64,000 bases of DNA from DT-111 sp965263225. Its GTDB lineage: Bacteria > Bacteroidota > Bacteroidia > Chitinophagales > Saprospiraceae. Positions 28,021 to 37,968 of this stretch are shown here, piece by piece. The stretch's first letter is position 1, and every line of letters starts with the position of its first letter. The stretch covers positions 310,001 through 374,000 of the forward strand of contig CBDHHG010000001.1 of assembly GCA_965263225.1 (NCBI GenBank), in the 5' to 3' direction. The notes beneath the pieces are model-generated. The model was not told the DNA's origin, searched no databases, and saw only the letters and a program-made list of their open reading frames with translations. Position numbers and translations under genes: made by a program.

Positions 28021-28210
28021 AATCAGGGCTCGTCTCTGTCTCTCCTTCTCTTTTCATTCTTTTCGGATACTGATCCTACCCTAGATCTAGGTATCAAACT
28101 CCGTAGCTAGGAACATCCCTACTTTGTAGTTAAACTTCTTATCAATCAACACTTTACTAACAAACCAACTCCACTAAAGCTTGGCTACGTATAGATAGTT
28201 GGAAATATTT

Positions 28211-28264
28211 TTAAGTATTTTTTAAGTATTTTTATACGTAATGAAGAAATATTACTTAGATTTG
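28211..28264 (+). promoter_or_regulatory. Porin promoter with phased TTAAGTA/TACGTAA elements
   Basis: TTAAGTA at 28211-28217 and 28222-28228 (11-base period) and TACGTAA at 28235-28241 lie on one helical face. The -7 element TAGATTTG is at 28257-28264 and overlaps a TACTTAG on the plus strand (28253-28259). No -33 TTG exists; the TACGTAA box replaces it. The rest of 28021-28332 has no gene; a 12-bp palindrome CCTAGATCTAGG is at 28080-28091. Confidence 0.6.
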
Positions 28265-28332
28265 CCTTTGTAATAATGACATTCAACAAAAATGAGCCCC
28301 TGGTAAGTCTATTTCATTTAAAAACATAACTA

Positions 28333-29631
28333 ATGAAAAAAAGAATACCCTTTCAACGACTCGTAGGTCTCCTTTTTATATCCTTCATGACCTACCATAC
28401 CAGTCAGGCGCAATTCACGCTTAGTGCGGAGGTTCGCCCTCGGACAGAATTCCGCAATGGCTTCAAAACACCTACTAGCAAAGGAAAAGATCCGGCTTTT
28501 TTCACTGAGCAACGCAGTCGTCTTTATTTTGACTTTACTGACGACAAATACAAGTTTCGCGTAGCCATGCAAGATGTTCGCATGTGGGGAGAAACAAGTC
28601 AAATTTTCAAGCAAGAGGATGGCAATGCTTTTCTAAGTGAGGCTTGGGGGCAGTACTTCCTGAACAAAACTTTCTCTATCAAAGCTGGACGCCAGATTAT
28701 CTCTTATGATAACCAAAGATTCCTGGGAGGCTTAGAATGGGCACAACAAGGCCGACGACATGATGCCCTTTTATTCGTCTATGAGAAAAAAGAAAGCAAA
28801 ACGAAATTCCATGCCGGTTTTGCCTTCAATTCTGACGATGATGTACCGGAACCTGCTTATATCCAAAATGTCGGTGCTTCCTTCTATTCAGTCGGAGGGA
28901 ACTACAAAACGCTACAGTACGGATGGTTCAATAAAAAGTTTGACAAAGGTAGCCTATCCCTTCTGGCATTAAACGCGGGGACACAACAAGCTGATTCCAC
29001 GCTTTCTTACAAGCAAACCTTCGGAGTCATTCCATCCATTAACGTGGGCGGCATAGTCCTAGCAGGTGACTTCTACTATCAAACCGGCAAAGTTGGCGCT
29101 AACAATGTAAATGCTATCCTAGCGGGTATTAGGGCTACCCTGAAAACGGACTTAACACCGATCACACTGGGAGTTGAATACATTTCTGGAAAGGATGATG
29201 ATGATAACACTTCCGACATCACCAATTTTTCGCCAGACTACGGAACCAATCACGCCCATAACGGATTCATGGATTACTTCTTCGTCGGACCTGCCAATGG
29301 TAACGTCGGAGTAACGGATATCTACCTGAAAACTAAGTTTGCCCTGCCCAAAGGGGCTTTGATAGCTAATGTGCATGAGTTCATGTTGGGATCCAAGCAG
29401 TTTGATGAGAAAGGAGATCAATTGAATAGTATGATGGGAACTGAAATAGACTTGGTTTATGCTTTACCGCTAGGTAAAGGGGCTTCGTTTAACCTCGGTT
29501 TCTCTCAATTGTTTGCGACGGATACCATGTTGGACCTAAGAGGAGGAAATGTAAAGAGCAACCAATGGGCTTGGATGATGATCACCTTTAAGCCAACCCT
29601 CTTGAAGACAGAAAAGAAAGAAAAAAAGTAA
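28333..29631 (+). CDS. Outer-membrane beta-barrel, alginate-export-like porin
   Basis: 432 residues with a signal peptide (about 1-26, ending SQAQ). Alternating beta-strand pattern across the whole protein, with LSAEVRPRTEFRNGF, TEQRSRLYFDFTDDKYKFRVAMQDVRMWG and FSIKAGRQIISYDNQRFLG, typical of the alginate-export (AlgE-like) barrel family. It lies between the nitrate two-component genes and the nitrate ABC transporter, so a role as outer-membrane nitrate/nitrite channel is likely by context. The C-terminus is Lys-rich (after TFKPTLL), unusual for a barrel that normally ends in an aromatic residue. Confidence 0.8.
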   Translation: MKKRIPFQRLVGLLFISFMTYHTSQAQFTLSAEVRPRTEFRNGFKTPTSKGKDPAFFTEQRSRLYFDFTDDKYKFRVAMQDVRMWGETSQIFKQEDGNAFLSEAWGQYFLNKTFSIKAGRQIISYDNQRFLGGLEWAQQGRRHDALLFVYEKKESKTKFHAGFAFNSDDDVPEPAYIQNVGASFYSVGGNYKTLQYGWFNKKFDKGSLSLLALNAGTQQADSTLSYKQTFGVIPSINVGGIVLAGDFYYQTGKVGANNVNAILAGIRATLKTDLTPITLGVEYISGKDDDDNTSDITNFSPDYGTNHAHNGFMDYFFVGPANGNVGVTDIYLKTKFALPKGALIANVHEFMLGSKQFDEKGDQLNSMMGTEIDLVYALPLGKGASFNLGFSQLFATDTMLDLRGGNVKSNQWAWMMITFKPTLLKTEKKEKK

Positions 29632-29681
29632 GAATTATTGCCACTCCGTTGGGAGTAAATAACAAACAAAAAACCTTCTCC

Positions 29682-29777
29682 GATAATTTTTGTGGTTCGC
29701 ATTTTAGTAAGAAGAATGACGGCCAAGAGAAGTCATACTCTTCGCTAAAAGAGCGACTTCAAAACACAAAAATTATC
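29682..29777. repeat. Long inverted repeat enclosing smaller hairpins, upstream of the nitrate-binding protein
   Basis: GATAATTTTTGTG (29682-29694) and its exact inverse (29765-29777) enclose 70 bases, which themselves contain CTCTT/AAGAG inside AAGTC/GACTT near 29732-29761. The whole could fold as a branched RNA in the 323-base gap before the transporter operon, or be a small MITE-like remnant. No TAnnTTTG element was found in the gap. Confidence 0.45.
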
Positions 29778-29954
29778 AGGGAAACCTAATATTCTGGAGC
29801 CCTTCCAGCTTCCAGATATTCCACCACTATACTTTACTGGTTTCGCTACGGCACCATGCTATTGCTACAAGAGCTATACAGGGCGATCCATGGCCAGATC
29901 TACCGCCTAAGCGCAACCAACACCCATTTGTCTAATATCAAAATGATACATAAA

Positions 29955-31334
29955 ATGAAAAAGTTAAGCCTTATTTACCTAGGCCTACTGGCAATGTTCC
30001 TTACCGCTTGCGGTGGAAACCCAAAAGTAAGTACAGAGGATACTGCACAGGCTGGTGTAGGCAGCTCAAGTAGCTTGGCCATCGAAAAGCCACAGTTGAC
30101 TTTCGGCTTTATCAAACTAACAGATATGGCTCCCTTGGCTATCGCCAAGGAGTTGGGTTTCTTCGAAGACGAAGGCCTCTATGTAACAATTGAAGCACAG
30201 TCAAACTGGAAAAATGTACTGGATCGTGTAATTGATGGTCAGTTGGATGGTTCTCACATGCTAGCCGGACAACCGATTGCTGCTGGAGCTGGTTTCGGCA
30301 GACAAGCTGAATTGGTTACACCTTTCTCCATGGACTTAAACGGAAACGGTATTACAGTTTCCAATGAAGTGTGGAATCAGATGAAACCACATGTGCCAAT
30401 GGATGGCGGCAAACCCGCTCACCCAATAACTGCTGATGCCATCAAACCCGTAGTAGAGTCTTACAAGAATGATGGTAAGCCTTTCAAAATGGGTATGGTA
30501 TTCCCGGTGTCTACACACAATTATGAAATCCGTTACTGGCTGGCAGCGGCAGGTATCCACCCAGGCATGTATACTGCGGATAACATTCAAGGCCAGGTAG
30601 ATGCCGACGTACTACTTTCCGTTACCCCTCCTCCACAAATGCCTGCTACCCTTGAAGCGGGGACCATTTATGGCTACTGCGTGGGAGAGCCTTGGAACCA
30701 GCAAGCGGTGTTTAAAGGAATCGGTGTTCCAGTAACTACCAACTACGATATCTGGAAAAACAACCCAGAGAAAGTATTCGTAATGACGAAGAGCTTTGTT
30801 GAAAAATACCCTAATACCGCAACTGCCGTAACCAAGGCTTTGATTCGCGCCGGTAAGTGGCTAGATACGCCTGGTAATCGTCCAAAGGCGGTGGGTATTC
30901 TTTCTCAATCCGAATACGTAGGTGCTGACTCCGTAGTGATCGCGAACTCTATGACTGGTACTTTTGAGTTTGAAAAAGGCGACAAGCGTTCTATGTCTGA
31001 CTTCAATGTGTTCTTCCGCTATAATGCGACCTACCCTTTCTACTCTGACGGAATCTGGTTCCTTACGCAGATGCGTCGCTGGGGTCAAATTCCAGAATCC
31101 AAGCCGGACAGCTGGTACCACGAGACGATCAAGGAGATTTATCGCCCAGATATCTGGAAGATTGCTGCGGAAGCATTAGTCGCCGAAGGCAAGTTAGAGG
31201 CTTCAGATATCCCAGAAACAGATGGCTATAAACCCGCAACCGCTGATTTCATAGATGGTAAAAACTATGACGGTAAAGACCCGCTTGGCTATATCAATAG
31301 CTTCAAGATCGGGAACAAAGACAACGTACAATAA
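29955..31334 (+). CDS. Nitrate ABC transporter substrate-binding lipoprotein, NrtA-like
   Basis: 459 residues from the ATG at 29955, giving a lipoprotein signal with lipobox FLTA followed by Cys; ATG 29943 would add four residues and the longer frame to 29856 is not signal-like. The NrtA/CmpA-type binding fold is shown by LTFGFIKLTDMAPLAIAKELGFFEDEGL, HMLAGQPIAAGAGFG, VFPVSTHNYEIRYWLAAAGIHPG, TIYGYCVGEPWNQQAV and the C-terminal region WFLTQMRRWGQIPESKPD. It would capture nitrate in the periplasm while anchored in a membrane. Gene order binding protein, permease, two ATPases fits NrtABCD. Confidence 0.92.
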   Translation: MKKLSLIYLGLLAMFLTACGGNPKVSTEDTAQAGVGSSSSLAIEKPQLTFGFIKLTDMAPLAIAKELGFFEDEGLYVTIEAQSNWKNVLDRVIDGQLDGSHMLAGQPIAAGAGFGRQAELVTPFSMDLNGNGITVSNEVWNQMKPHVPMDGGKPAHPITADAIKPVVESYKNDGKPFKMGMVFPVSTHNYEIRYWLAAAGIHPGMYTADNIQGQVDADVLLSVTPPPQMPATLEAGTIYGYCVGEPWNQQAVFKGIGVPVTTNYDIWKNNPEKVFVMTKSFVEKYPNTATAVTKALIRAGKWLDTPGNRPKAVGILSQSEYVGADSVVIANSMTGTFEFEKGDKRSMSDFNVFFRYNATYPFYSDGIWFLTQMRRWGQIPESKPDSWYHETIKEIYRPDIWKIAAEALVAEGKLEASDIPETDGYKPATADFIDGKNYDGKDPLGYINSFKIGNKDNVQ

Positions 31335-31354
31335 CACGAGGACATGGACAGAAA

Positions 31355-31383
31355 GAGGCTTTGAGCTGATAGCTCAAAGCCTC
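31355..31383 (+). terminator. 13-bp hairpin between binding-protein and permease genes
   Basis: GAGGCTTTGAGCT (31355-31367) pairs perfectly with 31371-31383 around a three-base loop, 20 bases after the binding-protein stop. It lacks a T-run. Within an operon such a structure usually gives partial termination or protects the upstream mRNA, producing an excess of binding protein over membrane parts. Confidence 0.6.
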
Positions 31384-31450
31384 CCTGTCTCCTTGCTTAC
31401 CTAGCGATTATCTGTAACTCAACCTCTTCAAAACTGTAAATCCGCCTACT

Positions 31451-32542
31451 ATGAGTGATATTGGAATTTCCACTAAAGCCATGGGAAAACCAGGTGCCAC
31501 TTTCTCTCCAATGAAGGTACTCAAGGGCCTCCTTCCCAAACTAGACGCCAAAGCTATTCTTAAGAATGCTCTGATTTCTTTGGCTTCCATCCTCTTGTTC
31601 ATACTGCTTTGGCATGTAGGAGCAAATTATCTTTTCAATATTGAAGCAACAGCCAAGATTGAAAAGGCAAGAACTGAGCAAGGCGCTGAAGCCGCCGCTC
31701 AAATGGAAGCCTGTATTTTATCGGGGGACGTAAGCTGTCAGCCCAACACACTACCTTCCCCTCAGCAAGTGATTGTGGCTGCTCAAAACCTATGGGCTGA
31801 CCACTTATCTATTAGTGCGAAGAAGACAGCGTTCAAGGCTAAGGTCGCCACCACCAACGCCGACCGCAAAGCCCAAGGCCTCAAACCCATCAAATATACG
31901 GGTCGTCCATCTTTCATTGACCAGATCGTCACCAGTATCAAGACCGTTTTTGCTGGATTCCTACTGGCCATGTTCATCGCCATTCCCATCGGGATCATTA
32001 CTGGCTTAAATGAGAATCTAAAAACAGCCTTCAACTGGTTGATTCAAATTTTTAAGCCCGTTTCTCCGGTAGTATGGCTACTCTTGGTTTTCATGATTGT
32101 TAAAACCTTGATTAGAGATCCCGAGCTAGACAAGTCCTTTATCATCGCAGCTATCAGCGTAGGGCTGTGTGCCATGTGGGCTACTTTGGTAAACACGAGT
32201 TTGGGGGTTTCTAGTGTCAAAACAGACTATATGAACGTAGCCAAAGTGCTACAACTAAGCCTGGGTAAAAAGATTTTCAAGATCATTATCCCTTCTTCTA
32301 TTCCATTGATCTTTACCGGGCTTCGAATCACCGTTTCTGTGGCTTGGATGGTATTAATCGCCATTGAGTTATTGGCACAGAGTCCTGGTTTAGGTTCATT
32401 CGTATGGGAAGAGTTTCAGAATGGTGCAAATGATTCCAATGCAAAGATCATCGTAGCCATGTTCGTGATCGGTATTATTGGGTTCCTACTAGATCGTGTC
32501 ATGCTTTTCGTTCAACAATCCGTTTCTTTTGAAACGCAGTAG
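31451..32542 (+). CDS. Nitrate ABC transporter permease, NrtB-like
   Basis: 363 residues. One helix at about 40-58, then an extended hydrophilic segment (about 62-155) not usual in NrtB, then the canonical BPD_transp_1 domain (about 160-360) with IVTSIKTVFAGFLLAMFIAIPIG, PVSPVVWLLLVFMIVK and IPSSIPLIFTGLRITVSVAWMVLIAIELLAQSPGLG, the EAA-like loop of the family. Forms the inner-membrane channel with the two ATPases that follow. Similar inserted segments occur in Bacteroidota NrtB proteins, as far as I recall; this was not checked. Confidence 0.9.
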   Translation: MSDIGISTKAMGKPGATFSPMKVLKGLLPKLDAKAILKNALISLASILLFILLWHVGANYLFNIEATAKIEKARTEQGAEAAAQMEACILSGDVSCQPNTLPSPQQVIVAAQNLWADHLSISAKKTAFKAKVATTNADRKAQGLKPIKYTGRPSFIDQIVTSIKTVFAGFLLAMFIAIPIGIITGLNENLKTAFNWLIQIFKPVSPVVWLLLVFMIVKTLIRDPELDKSFIIAAISVGLCAMWATLVNTSLGVSSVKTDYMNVAKVLQLSLGKKIFKIIIPSSIPLIFTGLRITVSVAWMVLIAIELLAQSPGLGSFVWEEFQNGANDSNAKIIVAMFVIGIIGFLLDRVMLFVQQSVSFETQ

Positions 32543-32588
32543 TTGGAAGCTTCACGCCCAGTTTTCATCACAGTTAATACCATCCAAG

Positions 32589-33473
32589 ATGTCTGGAAAT
32601 ATAGTTGAATTCAAAAATGTAAGTAAATGGTACGGGGAGGGAGAAACCCGAACCGAGGTACTCTCCAATATCAATCTGACGATCAAAGAGGGTGAGTTTC
32701 TAGCTATCGTGGGATTTACGGGTAGCGGAAAAACCACCTTGATCAACCTTATTAGTGGCCTCCTGGAGCCAGATGAAGGAGAGGTATTATTCAAAGGGAA
32801 GCCGATCAAGGGGACGAGCCATGAACGCGGCATTATTTTCCAAAACTACTCTCTATTACCCTGGCTGAATGTATTCCAAAATGTCGCCCTAGCGGTTAAG
32901 GAAGTCCATTCGGACTGGTCGCAGGAGCAGATTACAGAGCATACGGAGCGATTCATTGAAATGGTTCACCTTACGCCAGCCAAGAACAAGCTCCCCAAGG
33001 AGTTGTCGGGAGGGATGCGCCAGCGGGTTTCAGTCGCACGCGCCCTCTCTATGGACCCCGAGATGCTATTGATGGATGAGCCACTAGGTGCATTGGATGC
33101 ATTGACCCGAGGTGTGCTACAGGAGGAAATACTACGGATCTGGAGTGCGAACCGACGCACCGCCTTGTTGATCACCAATGATGTGGACGAAGGGGTTTTT
33201 ATGGCGGACCGGATCATCCCATTGAATCCTGGCCCCAATGCTACGCTAGGACCAGAATATACCATTGAGCTGGATCGCCCACGCGACAAGAAAGCCCTCA
33301 ACTCTGACCCTAACTTCAAAGAGGTCAGAACGGCCATTCTGAATTATCTCGTGGACTTAGGGGAAGCAGCGAAGTTGGAGAAAAAGGCTGAATTCACTCT
33401 ACCAGACTATCAGCCCATGATGCCCAACAGCAGAACCTTCCCATTCTTCAGAAAGAAAAAAGACCGGGCGTAG
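32589..33473 (+). CDS. Nitrate ABC transporter ATPase, NrtC/NrtD-type (first copy)
   Basis: 294 residues from the ATG at 32589; an earlier frame start at 32496 would overlap the permease by 47 bases and adds an unrelated tail. Walker A GFTGSGKTT, signature LSGGMRQRVSVARAL, Walker B MLLMDEPLGALD, and a Q-loop in IIFQNYSLLPWL. The C-terminal 60 residues are an extension without the NrtA-like binding domain that cyanobacterial NrtC carries. Forms a heterodimer with the next ATPase. Confidence 0.9.
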   Translation: MSGNIVEFKNVSKWYGEGETRTEVLSNINLTIKEGEFLAIVGFTGSGKTTLINLISGLLEPDEGEVLFKGKPIKGTSHERGIIFQNYSLLPWLNVFQNVALAVKEVHSDWSQEQITEHTERFIEMVHLTPAKNKLPKELSGGMRQRVSVARALSMDPEMLLMDEPLGALDALTRGVLQEEILRIWSANRRTALLITNDVDEGVFMADRIIPLNPGPNATLGPEYTIELDRPRDKKALNSDPNFKEVRTAILNYLVDLGEAAKLEKKAEFTLPDYQPMMPNSRTFPFFRKKKDRA

Positions 33474-33557
33474 CGTAGAAAAAATCCTATCGAAAATCCA
33501 CTCTGACTGATCGGGAGGAATAACTCTCACATTTCGTCAGGCCAAATCAGATATTAT

Positions 33558-34367
33558 ATGACTGCTGGAAGTATCACCCATCCCTCCCTTGCTAGTTTGA
33601 GAGATGTTATGCTCAACATAAAAGATCTCACCAAGATATATCCGACACCCAAGGGAGATTATGTTGTCCTGGAGAATTTGCAGCTCCAGATCATGAAGGA
33701 AGAATTTGTCTCAATCATTGGACATTCAGGTTGTGGTAAAACGACGCTACTGACCATGATCGCAGGCTTGAATAATATCTCTGGTGGAAATATCTACCTC
33801 AATGAATTTCCTATTGCTGGGCCGGGGCCAGACCGAGGGGTGATCTTCCAGGCTCCTAGTTTGTTCCCTTGGATGACCGCTTTGGAGAATGTACTCTTAG
33901 GTGTAAAACAGGTATTCCCGCACGCTTCTAAAGGCGAACAGAAGGATATCTGCAAGTACTATCTAAGTAAAGTCGGCTTGGAGGATGCTTTCCATAAAAA
34001 AGCAAGTGAGCTTTCTCAGGGGATGCAACAGCGAGTAGGTATTGCCAGAGCTTTTGCACTTCGACCAAAGATATTGTTGCTAGATGAGCCATTTGGCATG
34101 CTAGATTCACTAACTCGGGCTGCGCTCCAGGATGTATTGTTGGAGGTTTGGGAGAAGGAAAAGATTACAGCCATACAAATCACACATGATGTCGATGAGG
34201 CTATTTTTCTCGCCAATCGAATCATCATGATGACTTCAGGTCCCAGGGCACAAGTTGGTGATATTTTGAACATAGAGTTTGAGCGACCACGCGATCGCAA
34301 AGAGATTCTCAATCATCCAGATTATTATCACTATCGCAAGCACCTAATCGATTTCTTGGAGCATTAA
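33558..34367 (+). CDS. Nitrate ABC transporter ATPase, NrtD-type (second copy)
   Basis: 269 residues. Walker A GHSGCGKTT, signature LSQGMQQRVGIARAF (Gly to Gln at the third position), Walker B ILLLDEPFGMLD and the PGPDRGVIFQAPSLFPWM Q-loop typical of nitrate/taurine ATPases. Eighty-four bases after its partner. An internal start at 33609 (MLNIKDL) would also be plausible and matches the family better. Last gene of the transporter unit before the reductase. Confidence 0.9.
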   Translation: MTAGSITHPSLASLRDVMLNIKDLTKIYPTPKGDYVVLENLQLQIMKEEFVSIIGHSGCGKTTLLTMIAGLNNISGGNIYLNEFPIAGPGPDRGVIFQAPSLFPWMTALENVLLGVKQVFPHASKGEQKDICKYYLSKVGLEDAFHKKASELSQGMQQRVGIARAFALRPKILLLDEPFGMLDSLTRAALQDVLLEVWEKEKITAIQITHDVDEAIFLANRIIMMTSGPRAQVGDILNIEFERPRDRKEILNHPDYYHYRKHLIDFLEH

Positions 34368-34589
34368 TCGGTTTACCCTAACTTTGTAAGACCCTTTCGG
34401 CATCTCATATGCAGTTTTAGTGGGCTCAAACGTCCACCTACAGAGCTAAATTTTAGTCCGATTTTTCCTTCAACAATTGTTTTAGGCATTTACTAATGCC
34501 TGTCTTCTAGACCCATGGTATAGAATTTCCCATTGGTTTTGGGCCACTTTTATGGCTTTTCCATCCTTTCGAAAAGAGCAGTGCAGCAT

Positions 34590-37500
34590 ATGAAATACAC
34601 AACACAGAAATCGACTTGTTCCTATTGTGGCGTTGGGTGTGGGGTATTGATCAAAAAAGATAGTAGGGGAAGAATGAAGGTAGAAGGAGATCCGGATCAT
34701 CCGGTTAATAAGGGGATGTTGTGCTCCAAAGGGATGAATCTTCATTATGTTGTACAAGATTATAGCGATCGCTTGCGCTTCCCGCAAATGCGTTGGAACC
34801 GGCACCATCCCATGCAACGGGTTTCTTGGGATACGGCCTTAGACCGGGCAGCAGCCGTTTTTAAATCTCTAATCCAAAAGTATGGCCCGGATAGTGTTGG
34901 CTTCTACGTTTCAGGACAATGCCTGACCGAAGAGTACTACCTCGTCAACAAGCTCGCCAAAGGATTTATTGGGACCAATAATATCGATACCAACTCTCGC
35001 CTCTGCATGAGTTCAGCTGTAGTAGGCTATAAGAAAACCTTTGGTGAAGATAGCGTACCCATCACCTATGAAGACATTGAGCTGGCAGACTGCTTCATGA
35101 TCGCGGGTGCCAACCCCGCCTGGTGCCATCCCATTCTCTTCCGCAGATTAGAAAAAAGAAAAGAAGAAAATCCAGACATAAAGGTGGTCGTAGTAGATCC
35201 CCGGCGCACCCAAACCTGCTCAATCGCGGATCTTCACCTGCAAATTAAGCCTGGAACAGATGTAGTACTCTATAATGCAATTGCCAGGAGGCTAATAGAA
35301 ACCAAGCTGTGGGACAAAGAATTCATTGAGGAGCATACGGAGTTTTTTGAGAATTATCGTCAATTAATTATGCGCACCTCTATTCGCAAAGCGGCAGAGC
35401 TTTGCGGAATCAAAGTGGAGGATATTCGATTGGCGGCCCAGTATATTGGTCAGGCAAAAAGCTTTATTTCCATGTGGGCTATGGGGCTCAACCAAAGTGC
35501 TAATGGCGTAGATAAGAATTATGCCCTCCTCAATCTAAGCCTAATTACCGGCCAAGTAGGTAAGCCAGGAAGCGGGCCATTTTCATTGACTGGTCAGCCT
35601 AATGCCATGGGCGGACGAGAAGTCGGCGGCATGGCTAATCTATTACCGGCCCACCGGGTACTCTCGAATCCATTGCATCGCCAAGAAGTGGCAGACTTCT
35701 GGAACGTCCCAGACCTCCCCGCCAAACCAGGTTTAACAGCTACCCAAATGTTTGATGCCTTGGAAGCGGGAAAACTAAAAGCAATCTGGATTATTTGCAC
35801 CAACCCGGTCGTCAGCTTACCCAATGCCAGGAAGGTAGAGAAAGCCCTAGAGCAAGCTAAGTTCGTAGTGGTACAGGACATCTCCAAGCGATCTGACACG
35901 CTGGCCTATGCCGATCTGGTTCTACCCGCCGCAGGATGGTCTGAAAAAGCAGGAACGATGACCAATTCTGATCGTAGAATTAGTTTTGTTCCAAAGGCTA
36001 TGGAGGCGCCTGGTGAGGCCCTTCCTGATGCAGAAATCCTCTGGCGCTTTGCGCAAAAAATGGGGTATGAGGGTTTCGACTACAACAATACCAGCGAGGT
36101 ATACGATGAACATTGCCGATTAACAAAAGGAACCAATATTGACATCTCGGGACTAAGCCACCAAAGACTTAAAGAAGAGGGTACTTTTCAGTTTCCAGTC
36201 CCATTCGATGACCACCCCGGAACCCCTCGCTTATTCACTGACAAGAAATTTTATACCCACACGCAAAAGGCATGGTTTAATACCCCAGCCAGTGTTCTCC
36301 CCATCTCCGAACCGACCAATAGCAGCTTCCCACTCGTACTAACTACTGGAAGAATACGCGATCAGTGGCATACTATGACAAGAACAGGTAAGGTCAATAA
36401 GCTGCTTAAACATATTGGCACACCTTTTCTCAGTATGCACCCGATAGACGCAGCGGTGCGTGGGTTGAAAAACGATGATTTAGCAGTCATCAATAGTCGT
36501 AGAGGCGAGGTACGGGTCAAAATCAGCATATCTAATATTAACCGAGAAGGAGTAGTTTTCCTTCCCATGCACTGGGGCAAACTCTTACAAAATGACTTTG
36601 GTCGAGCTAATAATCTAACCAACCCTCTCCTAGACCCCAGTTCCAAACAACCAGACTTCAAGTATACTGCCGTACAGGTCAAGAAATACCAACAAGCTCG
36701 CCAGAAAGTAGTAATTGTGGGTGCGGGTGCAGCAGCTTACCGCTTTGTAAATACCTATCGCAGCCTTAACCCAGTTGATCACTTACAGGTATTTTCTTTA
36801 GAGCCACACCCATTCTACAACCGCGTACTTTTACCAGAATACGTAAGTGAGCACCTTAGCTGGGAACAATTGCAGAAGCTGAAAAAAGATCAGCTAGAAG
36901 AATTGAATATTGAGTTGATCCCGAGTTTAAAAATCAACCACATTGATAAACAGCAAAAGACGGTAACGGATGCCAAGGGGAATCTTTATCACTACGATAA
37001 GTTAATTCTGGCGATGGGCAGTCGTCCCTTCGTCCCACGTGATGTACCACTACAAATGCCCGGGGTCTTCACCATTCGACACAAAGAAAATGCTGACCGC
37101 TTAAAGGAATACTTGAAAGGAACCGCACTCCCCTCCAAGGAGCAAAGAGTGGTGATCGTTGGCGGTGGACTATTGGGGTTGGAAATAGCCGCAGCGCTAA
37201 AGAAAACGGGTATACAGATCACCCTAGTACAACGCGCTTCCCGTCTGATGGAACGCCAGTTGGATACTGTTGCCAGTAAACTCTTGGCGGAGGATGTCAG
37301 TGAACGAGGGATTCCAATCTTCTTCAACAATGAAGTAAGTACCATCTTCAAAGAAGAAAAGGAGCATCAATTGACCATTACGCTAAAGAGTGGGAGAACC
37401 ATAAGCAGTCATGCCGTGGTCTTTGCAATCGGTACACGTCCCAACATAGAACTGGCCAAGAACGCAGGAATTGACTGTAGCAGAGGAATAATCGTTAACG

Positions 37501-37919
37501 ATTATTTACAAACCTCAGACCCAAGCATCTTTGCAATCGGTGAGGTGGCTGAATTTAAGCAACAGTTGTATGGAATTACCGCTGCTGCTGAACAACAGGC
37601 TGATATGGCGGCTAGATTTATTAACGGAGACTTCTCCAGTATTTATCATGGTTCTACTTTGATGAATATCCTCAAGTTTGACGACCTTGATTTATGCAGT
37701 ATCGGTACTATCAACGTCCCCGCTAATGATCCTTCTTACGAAGAAGTGGTATTTACAGACATTCGAGAGCGATACTACAAAAAGTGTATCATCCACAACG
37801 ACTTATTAGTGGGGGCCATCCTAATGGGTGATAAAGCAGAATTTGCTGAGTTTCGCACACTCATCGAAAACCGAATAGAGTTATCAGATAAGCGAACTGA
37901 ATGTCACGTACTGAAATAA
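34590..37919 (+). pseudogene. nasA: Assimilatory nitrate reductase fused to FAD/NAD(P) module, 3-prime end cut by IS
   Basis: 1109 residues remain, starting at ATG 34590 (the TTG at 34533 adds an unlikely tail). The molybdopterin part (about 1-690) carries a [4Fe-4S] site at C10, C13, C17 and C45 and the probable Mo ligand C139 in NSRLCMSS. About 705-1085 is a pyridine-nucleotide FAD oxidoreductase like NirB (VVIVGAGAAAYRF, VVIVGGGLLGLEIAAAL, FAIGEVAEF), so NAD(P)H electrons would pass straight to nitrate. Codon 1104 (GAA, 37899-37901) is native; the next five residues CHVLK and the stop are encoded by the IS end. The missing C-terminal BFD-like [2Fe-2S] domain lies at 39285-39512. The truncated enzyme could keep partial function with another donor. 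Confidence 0.88.
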
Positions 37920-37926
37920 GTTTACA
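37902..37926. repeat. Left terminal inverted repeat of the IS
   Basis: Begins TGTCACGTACTGAAATAAG. It matches the reverse complement of 39260-39284 at 20 of 25 positions and abuts the GAA duplication on the left. Confidence 0.9.
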
Positions 37927-37940
37927 GTTATAGAATGTTT

Positions 37941-37968
37941 GTTTCTGAGTTTTATAAAACTCAGAAAC
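37941..37968. terminator. Perfect 28-bp palindrome at the orfB 3-prime end
   Basis: GTTTCTGAGTTTTA is followed directly by its reverse complement, with no spacer. It overlaps the orfB stop (37961-37963). It can form a strong stem in transcripts from either side, ending orfB transcription or blocking read-through from the nitrate reductase into the element, a common IS self-protection device. Confidence 0.6.

Noticed and set aside
28080..28091. 12-bp palindrome CCTAGATCTAGG as an operator
   Set aside because: Far from any promoter element and no second copy seen; may be chance.
34533..34589. Longer N-terminus of the nitrate reductase
   Set aside because: The ATG at 34590 is followed directly by the conserved [4Fe-4S] region; the longer form starts at TTG with no family similarity.
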